From Aminobacter sp. AP02 (GTDB lineage Bacteria > Pseudomonadota > Alphaproteobacteria > Rhizobiales > Rhizobiaceae): a DNA stretch of 64,000 bases. A program made the position numbers and the translations under genes. Position 1 is the stretch's first letter. Each line of letters begins with the position of its first letter. Under the pieces are notes generated by a model. It did no database searches. It worked only from the letters and a program-made list of their open reading frames with translations, and had not been told where the DNA came from. The stretch covers positions 186,001 through 250,000 of the forward strand of contig NZ_QGGX01000009.1 in assembly GCF_003148805.1 (NCBI RefSeq), in the 5' to 3' direction. Shown here piece by piece: positions 55,679 to 64,000 of this stretch.

Positions 55679-56988
55679 CCGCGCGCGGCCTCATCATCGG
55701 CGCTCCGCGTTCCGGCTCGGGCAAGACCAGCGTCACCATCGGGCTTTTGCGCGCCCTTGCCCGTCGCGGCCTGCGCGTTCGCGGCGCGAAATCCGGCCCC
55801 GACTACATCGATCCCGGCTTCCACAAGGCGGCGACGGGCCTTCCCGGCGTCAATCTCGACAGCTGGGCGATGCCACCGTCGCTGCTCAACGGGCTCGCCG
55901 CCGAGGCGGCTTCCGATACCGATATCGTCATAGTCGAAAGCGCCATGGGCCTGTTCGACGGCATTCCCGCGCCGCACGGCCGCTCGGGTGCTGCCGCCGA
56001 TCTCGCCCGGCTCTACGGCCTGCCGGTGCTGCTGGTGCTCGACGTGTCCGGCCAATCGCAGACGGCTGCCGCCATCGCCAAGGGTTTCGCCACTTACGAT
56101 CCGGAGGTGCGCATCGCGGGCGTCGTGCTCAACCGCCTCGGCAGCGAACGCCACCGCAAGCTTGCCGGCGACGCCATCGAAGCACTTGGCCTGCCCGTCG
56201 TCGGCGCTATCCTGCGCGATCCCACGCTGTCGATCCCCGAGCGCCATCTCGGCCTCGTCCAGGCGGAAGAGCATGCCGACCTGTTCGCCCATATCGACAA
56301 GCTCGCCGACATGGTCGAGCGCTCTCTCAACATCGACGCCATCGTCGCGCTGGCGACGCCGCTGGCGCCAAGCGCCGGCGACCAAGCTTTCGCCCTGCCA
56401 CCACCTGGCCAGCGCATCGCGCTCGCCCAGGATGCCGCTTTCACCTTCCTTTACCCCCATGTAGCCGCCCATTGGCGCGCCATGGGGGCGGAACTTGTGC
56501 CGTTCTCGCCGCTCGCCGACCAGGCGCCCGATGCTTCCTGCGACGTCTGCTGGCTATCAGGCGGCTATCCGGAACTGCACGCCGGCCGCCTCGCAGCTGC
56601 TTCGAACTTCCTGTCGGGCACGCGCCGTTTCGCCGAAACCAAGCCCGTCCATGGCGAATGCGGCGGCTTCATGGTGCTCGGCCGCTCCATCGAGGATGCC
56701 GACGGCGTCACCCACGACATGCTCGGCCTGCTCGGCCACGCCACCAGCTTCGCCAAGCGCAAGATGAACCTCGGATACCGTCAGGCGACACTCTCTGCAC
56801 CCTGTCCGCTCGGCAACACTGGCAGCGTCATTCGCGGCCACGAGTTCCACTATGCCCAAACGGTTGTTACAGGCGACGACAGCCCGCTTGGCGAACTGGC
56901 CGACGGCCAGGGCAGTCCGCTCGGCGGCTTCGGCGGCCGGCGCGGCCATGTCACGGGCACCTTCTTCCACGCGATCGCGCGAGGCTGA
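55675..56988 (+). CDS. cobB: Hydrogenobyrinic acid a,c-diamide synthase CobB
   Basis: A 437-residue CobB/CbiA glutamine amidotransferase. The N-terminal P-loop domain has GAPRSGSGKTSVTIGLLRAL and KSGPDYIDPGFH; the C-terminal class I-like amidotransferase domain has WLSGGYPELHAGRLA and GECGGFMVLGRSIEDADG, where the cysteine is catalytic, and a final GHEFHY. It amidates the a and c side chains. It uses a GTG start at 55675 overlapping cobA (GTGA); the frame open upstream belongs to the shadow of cobA. Confidence 0.94.
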   Translation: MTARGLIIGAPRSGSGKTSVTIGLLRALARRGLRVRGAKSGPDYIDPGFHKAATGLPGVNLDSWAMPPSLLNGLAAEAASDTDIVIVESAMGLFDGIPAPHGRSGAAADLARLYGLPVLLVLDVSGQSQTAAAIAKGFATYDPEVRIAGVVLNRLGSERHRKLAGDAIEALGLPVVGAILRDPTLSIPERHLGLVQAEEHADLFAHIDKLADMVERSLNIDAIVALATPLAPSAGDQAFALPPPGQRIALAQDAAFTFLYPHVAAHWRAMGAELVPFSPLADQAPDASCDVCWLSGGYPELHAGRLAAASNFLSGTRRFAETKPVHGECGGFMVLGRSIEDADGVTHDMLGLLGHATSFAKRKMNLGYRQATLSAPCPLGNTGSVIRGHEFHYAQTVVTGDDSPLGELADGQGSPLGGFGGRRGHVTGTFFHAIARG

Positions 56989-56989
56989 G

Positions 56990-57748
56990 ATGGTCAGGCC
57001 GGCAACGCTCTTAGACGACATCCGCATCGGCCTCGTCTTCTTCACGCGCCTGCCGCTGCCGCATTTCGAGGTCAGGGACCGCTCGCTCGCCGACGCCATC
57101 TGGACCGCGCCTCTGGTCGGCCTCGTCGTCGCATTTGTCGTCTGGCTGGCCTTTGCAGCCGGACATGCCCTCGGCCTCGCCGAAGGGCCGGCGGCCGCCC
57201 TGGCGATCGCCGCTGCCATGCTGGTTACCGGCTGCCTGCACGAGGACGGCCTGTCCGACACGGCCGACGGCTTCGGCGGCGGGCGCACGCGCGAGCGCAA
57301 GCTCGAAATCATGCGTGACAGCCATATCGGCAGCTATGGCGCGGCGGCGCTTATGCTTTCCATCCTGGCGCGCTGGAGCGCGATTGCCGAAATCGAAGAT
57401 CCGGCTCCCGTATTCGCCGCCCTCGTCGCCGCCCATGTCGGCTCGCGCGCGTTGATTCCCGCCTTCATGCATCACATGCCGCAGGCGCGCATCGACGGGC
57501 TTGCCGCCGGCGTCGGCACGGTCGCCGACGGGGCCGTGATCGCCGCTCTTGTCATCGGCGCCTTCGGCCTGCTTTTCCTCGGGCTCAAGGGCGCAATCGT
57601 CGCAGCCCTGTGCCTCACCATCCTCTTCCTCGCCTTCCGAAAGCTCTGCCTCGCCCAGATCGGCGGCCAGAGCGGCGACACCATCGGCGCCCTGCAGCAA
57701 CTGGCTGAGATCGCCTTGCTTTTCACCGCATCCGCCGTTCTGGCTTGA
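56990..57748 (+). CDS. cobS: Adenosylcobinamide-GDP ribazoletransferase (CobS; cobV of P. denitrificans)
   Basis: A 252-residue polytopic membrane protein that joins alpha-ribazole to adenosylcobinamide-GDP. LLDDIRIGLVFFTRLPLP is the family start, and the acidic motif CLHEDGLSDTADGFGGGRTRERKLEIMRDSHIGSYG around residue 85 is the active-site loop. The ATG at 56990 follows the cobB stop by one base. This is distinct from the chelatase subunit also called CobS. Confidence 0.93.
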   Translation: MVRPATLLDDIRIGLVFFTRLPLPHFEVRDRSLADAIWTAPLVGLVVAFVVWLAFAAGHALGLAEGPAAALAIAAAMLVTGCLHEDGLSDTADGFGGGRTRERKLEIMRDSHIGSYGAAALMLSILARWSAIAEIEDPAPVFAALVAAHVGSRALIPAFMHHMPQARIDGLAAGVGTVADGAVIAALVIGAFGLLFLGLKGAIVAALCLTILFLAFRKLCLAQIGGQSGDTIGALQQLAEIALLFTASAVLA

Positions 57749-57772
57749 TTCAGTCTTGGAGTATTTGCAGCC

Positions 57773-58783
57773 ATGGCATTCAAATCGCTTGATCAATTGC
57801 GTGCAGCCTGCCTCGACCTTCCAGCCGGCAGCGATGCTGCCGCCGATGCCGTCGCCCGCCGCCAGGACACGCTGACCAAACCGCGCGGCAGCCTCGGCAA
57901 GCTCGAATCCATCGCCGCCTGGCTGGCGCGCTGGCAGGACCGCGACATGCCAAAGCTGGATCGCGTGAAGGTCATCGTCTTTGCCGGCAATCATGGTGTG
58001 ACCGCGCAAGGCGTATCGGCCTATCCTTCCGAGGTGACTGTGCAAATGGTCGCGAACTTCGCCGGCGGGGGCGCTGCCATCAACCAGCTCGCCCGCCTTG
58101 CCGGCGCAGAGCTTTCGGTGATCCCGCTCGACCTCAACCACCCCACCGGCGACTTCACCCAGACTGTCGCGATGAGCGAGTCGGAGTTCCTCGCCGCCGT
58201 CTCCACTGGATATGAAGCAGTTGACGAGGATCTCGACCTCATCTGCTTCGGCGAAATGGGCATCGGCAACACCACGCCGGCCGCAGCAATCGCCGCGGCC
58301 CTGTTCGGCGGCACCGGCCGGGACTGGGCCGGACGTGGCACAGGCGTCGATGACAGTGGCCTGTCGCGCAAGTTCGCCGCGATCGATGCTGGCCTCGCCC
58401 GCCATGCGGCAACGCTTGCCGACCCGCTCGCCGTCGCCGCCAATCTCGGCGGCCGCGAGCTCGCCGCCATCCTCGGCGCCACGCTCGCCGCGCGCCATCA
58501 TGGTATTCCGGTCCTGCTCGACGGCTTTGTCGTCACCGCGGCGGCAGCACCTCTGGCAAAACTCCACCCGCAGGGCCTTGCGCACACACTGTCCGCGCAC
58601 GTATCCGCCGAGGCCGGCCATCGCCAGCTGCTGGAGACACTTCAGCTTTCGCCACTGCTCGACATAGGCATGCGACTGGGCGAAGGTTCGGGTGCATGTC
58701 TCGCCGTCAACCTCGTGCGTTCGGCGCTGGAGTGCCACGCCAGGATGGCCAGTTTTGCGGAAGCCGGTGTCACCGACAAATAG
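57773..58783 (+). CDS. cobT: Nicotinate-nucleotide--dimethylbenzimidazole phosphoribosyltransferase (CobT; cobU of P. denitrificans)
   Basis: A 336-residue enzyme that makes alpha-ribazole phosphate from dimethylbenzimidazole. RRQDTLTKPRGSLGKLESIA, FAGNHGVTAQGVSAYPSEVTVQMV, FGEMGIGNTTPAAAI and the catalytic glutamate in RLGEGSGACLAV at the end are family hallmarks. It is the last gene of the cob operon. No terminator is evident in the 192 bp before sbp. Confidence 0.95.
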   Translation: MAFKSLDQLRAACLDLPAGSDAAADAVARRQDTLTKPRGSLGKLESIAAWLARWQDRDMPKLDRVKVIVFAGNHGVTAQGVSAYPSEVTVQMVANFAGGGAAINQLARLAGAELSVIPLDLNHPTGDFTQTVAMSESEFLAAVSTGYEAVDEDLDLICFGEMGIGNTTPAAAIAAALFGGTGRDWAGRGTGVDDSGLSRKFAAIDAGLARHAATLADPLAVAANLGGRELAAILGATLAARHHGIPVLLDGFVVTAAAAPLAKLHPQGLAHTLSAHVSAEAGHRQLLETLQLSPLLDIGMRLGEGSGACLAVNLVRSALECHARMASFAEAGVTDK

Positions 58784-58975
58784 TCGCGAATTCCCGACGC
58801 TTAAACAAAATTACTGGCGTAGTGGAAAACCATTTCTTCCATTATGCCATCAAAGAGAAGAAAATTTCCCATCTCTCGATAGAGGCAGGCGGCGTCTGCC
58901 TCCTCCGTGCGCGTGCTCCCGACTATCTTGCGGCTCACTTTAGCCATTTGCCGCTTGTCTCAGGAGAATGCCCCC

Positions 58976-59962
58976 ATGAAACGTTTCCTTCTCGTCGGCG
59001 CTGCTGTCGCTGCGGTCCTCGCCGGCCCACTGCAGGCATCCGCCGCAGACAAGCTGCTCAACGCTTCCTATGACGTCGCACGCGAACTGTTTGCCGCCGA
59101 AAACGCTGCCTTCATCGCCAAGAATGCTGGCGTCACCGTCGACCAGTCACATGCCGGCACCTCCAAGCAGGCACGCGCCATCGTCGAGGGACTGGAAGCT
59201 GACGTCGTCACCTTTAACCAGGTCACCGACATTGAGTTCCTGGTGAAGAACGGCTTCGTATCAGACGACTGGAAGAAGGATTTCGCCAATCAGGCTTCGC
59301 CCTTCTATTCGCTGCCGTCCTTCCTCGTACGCGCCGGCAATCCCAAGGGCATCAAGGACTGGTCCGACCTGGTCCGCGATGACGTCAAGGTGGTGTTCCC
59401 GAACCCGAAGACCTCGGGTAATGCCCGCTACACCTATCTCGCTGCCACCGCCTACGCCAAGGAAGCCTTCAAGGGCGACGAGGCCAAGGTAAAGGAGTTC
59501 GTGACGAAGCTGTTCGACAACGTACCGGTGTTCGACACCGGCGGCCGCGCCGCCACCACCACCTTCGTCGAGCGCAACATCGGCGACGTCCTGATCACCT
59601 TCGAGGCCGAGACCCGCTCGATCGCCAAGGAATACGGCTCCGACAAGGTCGAGAGCGTCATCCCCTCGGTCAGCCTGCTAGCCGAATTCCCCGTCGCCAT
59701 AGTCGACAAGGTCGTCGACAAGCGCGGCTCGCGCGACCTCGCGAAATCCTATCTCGACTTCCTCTACACGCCGGAGGGCCAAAAGATCGCCGCCCAGCAT
59801 GGCAACCGCGTTCATGACGCAACGGTTGCCGCCGAGTTCAAGGACCAGTTCCCCGAGGTTCGCCTCGTCACCGTGGAGGATGTCTTCGGCGGCTGGGACA
59901 AGGTCCAGAAGGAACATTTTGGTTCAGGCGGCCTGCTTGAAGAGATTTACGGCGAGCGTTGA
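58976..59962 (+). CDS. sbp: Sulfate ABC transporter substrate-binding protein
   Basis: A 328-residue periplasmic binding protein of the sulfate/thiosulfate family. A Sec signal peptide (MKRFLLVGAAVAAVLAGPLQASAAD, cleavage likely after ASA, residue 22-23) precedes LLNASYDVARELF, ADVVTFNQVTDIEFL, FPNPKTSGNARYTYLAA and DVLITFEAE, which are Sbp/CysP signatures. It starts with an ATG preceded by AGGAG. It heads the cysT-cysW-cysA cluster, with a hairpin that may attenuate transcription into cysT. Confidence 0.93.
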   Translation: MKRFLLVGAAVAAVLAGPLQASAADKLLNASYDVARELFAAENAAFIAKNAGVTVDQSHAGTSKQARAIVEGLEADVVTFNQVTDIEFLVKNGFVSDDWKKDFANQASPFYSLPSFLVRAGNPKGIKDWSDLVRDDVKVVFPNPKTSGNARYTYLAATAYAKEAFKGDEAKVKEFVTKLFDNVPVFDTGGRAATTTFVERNIGDVLITFEAETRSIAKEYGSDKVESVIPSVSLLAEFPVAIVDKVVDKRGSRDLAKSYLDFLYTPEGQKIAAQHGNRVHDATVAAEFKDQFPEVRLVTVEDVFGGWDKVQKEHFGSGGLLEEIYGER

Positions 59963-59994
59963 CCATAGGTCATCATTGCTGTTGAGAATGGGAG

Positions 59995-60020
59995 AGCCGG
60001 CCAACGCCGGCTTTCTCGTT
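59995..60020 (+). terminator. Intrinsic hairpin between sbp and cysT (attenuator)
   Basis: A perfect 7-bp GC-rich stem AGCCGGC/GCCGGCT (59995-60001 and 60006-60012) with a CAAC loop, followed by TTTCTCGTT. It lies in the 81-bp gap after the binding-protein gene. Partial termination here would give more binding protein than permease, as in many ABC importer operons. Confidence 0.5.
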
Positions 60021-60043
60021 GAAATTCGAAGGAAGGCTTATCA

Positions 60044-60865
60044 GTGGCGCGCCGCATCCTGCCGGGGTTTCCCCTGGCGCTGGGGATAACCCTCGTCTAC
60101 GTCTCGATCATCGTCGTACTGCCGCTCGGCGCGCTGGTCTTCAAGGCGGCCAGCCTCGGCTTCGAGGATTACTGGCGCATCGTTTCGTCGCCGCGCGCCG
60201 TCGCCAGTTACCGTGTGACGGCACTTTCGGCGCTCGGCGCCACCGCATTCAACCTGGTCTTCGGCATGGCGCTAGCTTGGGTGCTGGTGCGCTACCGCTT
60301 TCCCGGCCGGCGCTTCGTCGACGCGCTGGTAGACCTGCCCTTCGCCTTACCAACGGCAGTTGCCGGCATAGCGCTGACGACCTTGTTCGCTGAAAACGGC
60401 TGGTTCGGCTCGGTGCTGGCCGAGATCTGCGTCAAGGTCGCCTACACCCCGCTCGGCATCATGGTAGCCATGGCGTTCACCAGCCTGCCCTTCATCGTCC
60501 GCACGGTACAGCCGGTGCTGGAAGACCTCGACCCCGCACTTGAGGAAGCCGCCCAAACACTCGGCGGCAGCGACCGCTCGATCTTTCTGCGGGTCATCCT
60601 GCCGCTGTTGGCGCCCGCCTTGCTCGCCGGCCTGTCCTTGTCCTTCGCCCGTAGCCTCGGCGAGTTCGGTGCCATCATCTTCATCGCCGGCAACCAGCCG
60701 ATGTCGACCGAGATCACGGCGCTGCTCGCGTTTATCCGCCTCGAGGAATACGACTACCAGGCGGCAGCGGCCATCGCCTCCGTGCTGCTGATAACTGCGT
60801 TCCTGATGCTTGCCGTCACAAACATCCTGCAGGCCCGCGCCCTGCGCTACACGGCGAGGGGCTGA
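60044..60865 (+). CDS. cysT: Sulfate ABC transporter permease CysT (CysU)
   Basis: A 273-residue permease with six helices of the CysT/CysU type. VDLPFALPTAVAGIALTTLF and the cytoplasmic EAA loop, EEAAQTLGGSDRSIFLRVILPLLAPALLAG, couple to the ATPase, and FARSLGEFGAIIFIAGN is family-specific. It starts at GTG (60044) with GGAAGG about 8 nt upstream. cysW begins one base after its stop. Confidence 0.94.
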   Translation: MARRILPGFPLALGITLVYVSIIVVLPLGALVFKAASLGFEDYWRIVSSPRAVASYRVTALSALGATAFNLVFGMALAWVLVRYRFPGRRFVDALVDLPFALPTAVAGIALTTLFAENGWFGSVLAEICVKVAYTPLGIMVAMAFTSLPFIVRTVQPVLEDLDPALEEAAQTLGGSDRSIFLRVILPLLAPALLAGLSLSFARSLGEFGAIIFIAGNQPMSTEITALLAFIRLEEYDYQAAAAIASVLLITAFLMLAVTNILQARALRYTARG

Positions 60866-60866
60866 G

Positions 60867-61775
60867 ATGAACGTTCCCACCAGGAACCGCCCGCCCCGCG
60901 TAGGCGATGCGCCCGCCTTCCGCCGCGCCCTCATCGGCATCGTCCTGACGTTTGTGGCGATCGTCATCATCGCCCCCCTGGCCGTCATCGGCTACCAGGC
61001 CTTCTCGCAAGGCTTTGCCGTCTACGCCGCAGCGATCTCCCATCCCGACACGCTGCATGCCATCGGGCTGACCGTCGTCACAGCACTGATCGCGGTTCCG
61101 ATCAACACCGCCTTCGGCGTCGCCGCCGCCTGGGCCATAACCAAATTTGATTTTTGGGGCCGCCGCTTCCTGCTGGTCGTCATCGAAATCCCGTTCTCGA
61201 TCTCGCCCATCGTCGCCGGCGTCGCCTATCTCTTCGTCTACGGCCTGCAGGGTCTGTTCGGCCCGGCACTGGAACAGGCCGACGTCAAGATCCTGTTCGC
61301 TCTGCCCGGCATCGTGCTCGCCTCGATGTTCGTCACCGCACCCTTCGTCGCCCGCGAACTGATCCCGCTGATGCAGGCACAGGGGCGCGATCTCGAAGAG
61401 GCAGCGACATCGCTCGGCGCCTCGGGTTGGCGCACCTTCTTCTCGGTCACGCTGCCCAACATCCGCTGGGCGCTGCTCTATGGCGTAGTGCTGTGCAATG
61501 CGCGTGTCATGGGCGAGTTTGGCGCCGTCTCTGTCGTGTCGGGTAACATCCGCGGCCAGACCAACACACTGCCGCTGCACATCGAGCTGCTCTACCACGA
61601 CTACCAGACGGCGGGCGCTTTCGCCGCCGCCTCGATCCTGGCACTGCTCGCCGTCGTCACGCTTATCGCCAAGGTGCTGCTCGAGCGCCAGGGCGCCGGC
61701 CGCGCCCGCCGCCGCCCCGCACTTGCAGCCCCCGTGGCCGCCCCCAAAACCGCTTCCGCAGAGATTTCGTCATGA
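60867..61775 (+). CDS. cysW: Sulfate ABC transporter permease CysW
   Basis: A 302-residue permease, partner of CysT. The characteristic [44 protein letters not shown] and [30 protein letters not shown] blocks are present, along with [23 protein letters not shown]. The ATG at 60867 is the normal start. The last 30 residues are an Ala/Arg-rich tail. The cysA ATG overlaps the stop by 4 nt. Confidence 0.94.
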   Translation: MNVPTRNRPPRVGDAPAFRRALIGIVLTFVAIVIIAPLAVIGYQAFSQGFAVYAAAISHPDTLHAIGLTVVTALIAVPINTAFGVAAAWAITKFDFWGRRFLLVVIEIPFSISPIVAGVAYLFVYGLQGLFGPALEQADVKILFALPGIVLASMFVTAPFVARELIPLMQAQGRDLEEAATSLGASGWRTFFSVTLPNIRWALLYGVVLCNARVMGEFGAVSVVSGNIRGQTNTLPLHIELLYHDYQTAGAFAAASILALLAVVTLIAKVLLERQGAGRARRRPALAAPVAAPKTASAEISS

Positions 61776-62794
61776 AAATCCGCCTCGACAACGTCGTGAA
61801 GACCTTCGAGACCTTCCGCGCCGTCCACGGCGTCTCGCTCGAAATCGAAAGCGGCGAGCTTGTCGCCCTGCTCGGCCCCTCCGGCTCCGGCAAGACCACC
61901 ATCCTGCGCATGGTCGCCGGCCTCGAATATGCCGATGCCGGCCACATCTATTTCGGCGACGAGGACGCGACCGACATTCCGGTGCGCGACCGTGGCGTCG
62001 GTTTCGTGTTCCAGCACTACGCCCTGTTTCCGCACATGACGGTCGCAGAAAACATCGCCTTCGGCATGAAGGTGTCAAAGGTTCGCCGCGACAAGACGGC
62101 CATCGATGCGCGCGTCACCGAACTCTTGCGCCTCGTCCAGCTCGAGGGCCTGGCTGAGCGTTTCCCCGGCCAGATCTCCGGCGGCCAGCGCCAGCGCGTC
62201 GCCCTTGCCCGCGCTCTCGCCGTCGATCCGAAGGTGCTCTTGCTCGACGAACCCTTCGGCGCACTCGACGCCAATGTGCGCCGCGACCTGCGCCGCTGGC
62301 TGCGCGAAATCCACCAGGAGCTCGGCATCACCACGCTGTTCGTAACCCACGACCAGGAAGAAGCGCTCGACCTTGCCGACCGCGTCGTCATTCTCGACAA
62401 GGGCCAGATCGTCCAGCAAGGCACGCCGGAAGAGGTCTGCCGCAATCCGGCTTCCGCCTTCGTCATGAATTTTTTGGGCGACACCAACCGCTTCACGGCG
62501 GCGGTTTCCGACGGCGTCGCGCGCCTCGGCGAGGCACGCATCCCTGCCCCCGGTTTTGACGACGGCCCGGTCGAAATCTTCCTGCGCCCCAGCGATCTCG
62601 GCTGGAGCAGCAGCGGCGCTGGCATCCCCGCAACCGTCGCCCGCGTCATCGATCGACCCGCCGGACGGCGCATTCTGGCGCTGACCACGACGGGCGAAGC
62701 CGTCGAACTCGACGTCGCGCCGGAAACCCAGGTCAGCGCCCGCGAACAAGGCATCATCACCATCGAGCGCGCCAGGGTTTACGCGACCGGCTGA
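61772..62794 (+). CDS. cysA: Sulfate/thiosulfate ABC transporter ATP-binding protein CysA
   Basis: A 340-residue ATPase. The Walker A is GPSGSGKTT (residues 34-42), the signature is ISGGQRQR, the Walker B is [23 protein letters not shown], and the C-terminal TOBE-like regulatory domain has EIFLRPSDL. Residues after about 230 match CysA rather than other importers. It is coupled to cysW by a 4-nt overlap and ends the sulfate cluster; 172 bp follow before the Rrf2 gene. Confidence 0.94.
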   Translation: MKIRLDNVVKTFETFRAVHGVSLEIESGELVALLGPSGSGKTTILRMVAGLEYADAGHIYFGDEDATDIPVRDRGVGFVFQHYALFPHMTVAENIAFGMKVSKVRRDKTAIDARVTELLRLVQLEGLAERFPGQISGGQRQRVALARALAVDPKVLLLDEPFGALDANVRRDLRRWLREIHQELGITTLFVTHDQEEALDLADRVVILDKGQIVQQGTPEEVCRNPASAFVMNFLGDTNRFTAAVSDGVARLGEARIPAPGFDDGPVEIFLRPSDLGWSSSGAGIPATVARVIDRPAGRRILALTTTGEAVELDVAPETQVSAREQGIITIERARVYATG

Positions 62795-62966
62795 TTCGCC
62801 GTCAAAACCGCGAAACTTACGGAAAATCAACGCGTTTCGGCTTGTATATCAAGTCTGTGGAATTTATCTCTGGTGAAGGCCGGAATGCGATGGGGACGAG
62901 TCGTTATCCCAGGCAAGCAACCTCACGCTGCGACAGGCAGCCGGAAGCCGATGACACACGTTCACC

Positions 62967-63416
62967 ATGCTGACTAAAAAAGGCAAATACGGCCTCAAGG
63001 CCCTCGTTCACCTATCCCAACTGCCCGCTGGCCAGCTCGCCTTCGTCGGCGACATCGCGACCGCCAACAAGATTCCAAAGAAGTTCCTCGACGCGATCCT
63101 CGGCGAGCTCCGCAATGCCGGTTTCGTTCAGAGCCGCAAGGGCAAGGATGGCGGCTACCGCCTCGCCAAGCCGGCCTCAGAGATCAAGATCGGCCATGTC
63201 GTGCGCGTGCTCGACGGCCCGCTGGCGCCCATTCCTTGCGCCAGCCGGACCCAGTACCAGCCTTGCGACGACTGCGACGAGGCCACCTGCCAGATCCGGC
63301 ACATGATGCTCGAAGTCCGCCAGGCCATCGCCGGCGTGCTCGACAACCGCAGCCTCGCGCAGGTGCGCGACGCCGCCAATGACGACATCCTGGCAGACGC
63401 CCTGCACCACGCCTGA
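62967..63416 (+). CDS. Rrf2-family transcriptional regulator
   Basis: A 149-residue regulator with the Rrf2 winged helix (MLTKKGKYGLKALVHLSQL and IPKKFLDAILGELRNAGFVQSRKG). It has four cysteines, C91, C100, C103 and C108, in the loop where IscR, RirA and NsrR bind an Fe-S cluster, but with different spacing. It follows the sulfate transporter genes on the same strand, and may control sulfur uptake in the way CymR-type Rrf2 proteins do; this is an inference from position. There is no clear operator in the upstream 172 bp. Confidence 0.87.
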   Translation: MLTKKGKYGLKALVHLSQLPAGQLAFVGDIATANKIPKKFLDAILGELRNAGFVQSRKGKDGGYRLAKPASEIKIGHVVRVLDGPLAPIPCASRTQYQPCDDCDEATCQIRHMMLEVRQAIAGVLDNRSLAQVRDAANDDILADALHHA

Positions 63417-63419
63417 GCG

Positions 63420-64000
63420 TCAGACAACCCGGCGCAACACCACTGGACGCTTGCGAGAATGTGCCTGCGTCGGTTCGTGCCGGCGAAATGCCTTGCGCAG
63501 CAGCGGTATGATCTGGTGCCCGAAGGCTTCGACCGCATCCGCATCTTCAAGTCCGTAAATGATGAAATCGCTGACGCCGAGCTCGACGAAACCGGCGAGT
63601 ACGGAAACGGCGTGCTCTGGCTCGCCGGCAAGCTGCCACGGCTGTGCTCCACCCTCGCCGACATGAACGGGCAGCGAGAAGCGGATGCGCTGGGCCCGAC
63701 CGAATGGCTCGGCCGCAACCCTCACGCGCTCGATCAGCCGCAGCGTGTCGTCAAAACCGCCAACCGGGAGTTCGAAGCAGTCCGCGTGACGGCCCACGAT
63801 CTTCAGCGCACTGCCGGACAATCCACCCAGTTGCAGCGGGATGGCAGCACCCTCAGCCGCTTTCATCGGCACGAAGCCGCCATGGATGCGGTAGAATAAG
63901 CCCTCATGGTCGAAGGGCTGGGTATTGCTCCACAGCCGCTTGAGCAGCATCAGATACTCGTCCGTGCGCCCGAGCGTGGCGACGAGGCCGCTGTCGTCAT
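63420..64000 (-). CDS. LLM-class flavin-dependent oxidoreductase (3' part, runs off the window)
   Basis: Only the C-terminal 192 residues are present and the frame is still open at the last base. The segment GRTDEYLMLLKRLWSNTQPFDHEGLFYRI, then PLQLGGLSGSALKIVGRHADCFELP, matches the C-terminal half of the luciferase-like/alkanesulfonate monooxygenase (SsuD) group. Placement next to sulfate uptake genes suggests organosulfur use, but the specific substrate cannot be assigned. It converges with the Rrf2 gene, with a 3-bp gap between the stop codons. Confidence 0.8.
   Translation of the reverse strand, partial: DDSGLVATLGRTDEYLMLLKRLWSNTQPFDHEGLFYRIHGGFVPMKAAEGAAIPLQLGGLSGSALKIVGRHADCFELPVGGFDDTLRLIERVRVAAEPFGRAQRIRFSLPVHVGEGGAQPWQLAGEPEHAVSVLAGFVELGVSDFIIYGLEDADAVEAFGHQIIPLLRKAFRRHEPTQAHSRKRPVVLRRVV

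Noticed and set aside
57011-58738. A 575-codon antisense open frame across cobS and cobT
   Set aside because: Both sense genes are clear family members; the antisense frame has no recognisable domain or ribosome site.

Overview
The window is high-GC, densely packed chromosomal DNA from an alphaproteobacterium of the order Rhizobiales. The closest look is Phyllobacteriaceae (Mesorhizobium/Aminobacter-like), but that is my inference from gene content, not a search result. Supporting signs are: a rhaD-rhaI pair with the aldolase-dehydrogenase fusion typical of rhizobia; an aerobic cobalamin cluster with the CobG/CobN type of enzymes; a 14-gene nuo operon with an extra helix-hairpin-helix (HhH) gene between nuoF and nuoG; GTTC-N7-GTTC SOS boxes, which are specific to alphaproteobacteria; and RIME-like palindromic repeats.

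Layout. 1-3.6 kb: L-rhamnose catabolism (rhaD, rhaI) separated by a large palindromic repeat. 3.6-8.5 kb: first cobalamin block, with a C-x5-R phosphatase and threonine-phosphate decarboxylase on the minus strand, cbiB diverging from them, and a minus-strand operon cbtB-cbtA-cobU-cobO behind a cobalamin riboswitch. 8.5-15.8 kb: mixed single genes (ChaC, a DUF1624 membrane protein, an ICMT-like methyltransferase, a MerR regulator, mgtE) and a zntR-like/zntA metal-efflux pair with a textbook MerR promoter. 15.8-21.4 kb: tRNA-Leu(GAG), lipB, a 28-residue membrane microprotein behind tandem LexA boxes, then proS-lolE-lolD, with an sRNA candidate upstream of proS on the other strand. 21.4-24.6 kb: DUF1467 gene, mce, rnj, birA. 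24.6-40.2 kb: nuoA to nuoN, all on the minus strand. 40.6-41.8 kb: a YcaQ-like glycosylase.

41.8-58.8 kb: the main cobalamin operon behind a second cobalamin riboswitch (DUF1636 gene, cobW, cobN, cobG, cobH, cobI, cobJ, cobL, cobE, cobM, cobA, cobB, cobS, cobT). Most neighbours overlap by 4 nt, often with GTG or TTG starts. Two pathway genes, cobK and cbiD, sit on the opposite strand inside this operon and overlap their neighbours tail to tail. 59-62.8 kb: sulfate ABC importer (sbp, cysT, cysW, cysA), followed by an Rrf2-type regulator and the 3' part of an LLM-class flavin oxidoreductase that runs off the end.

How it works together. The two riboswitches would let cobalamin repress both cobalt uptake (CbtAB) and corrin synthesis. 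CobA, I, G, J, M, CbiD, K, L, H, B and N take uroporphyrinogen III to cobyrinic acid a,c-diamide. CobO, CbiB, CobU, CobS, CobT and the threonine-phosphate decarboxylase finish the coenzyme. CobF, CobST chelatase subunits, CobQ and CobR are not in the window; CbiD probably stands in for CobF.

Most interesting observations: the SOS-controlled 28-residue membrane protein; palindromic elements inserted in frame inside cobN; the noncontiguous (sense/antisense) architecture of the cob operon with overlapping divergent start codons; and a candidate for the missing phosphatase of the nucleotide-loop branch.
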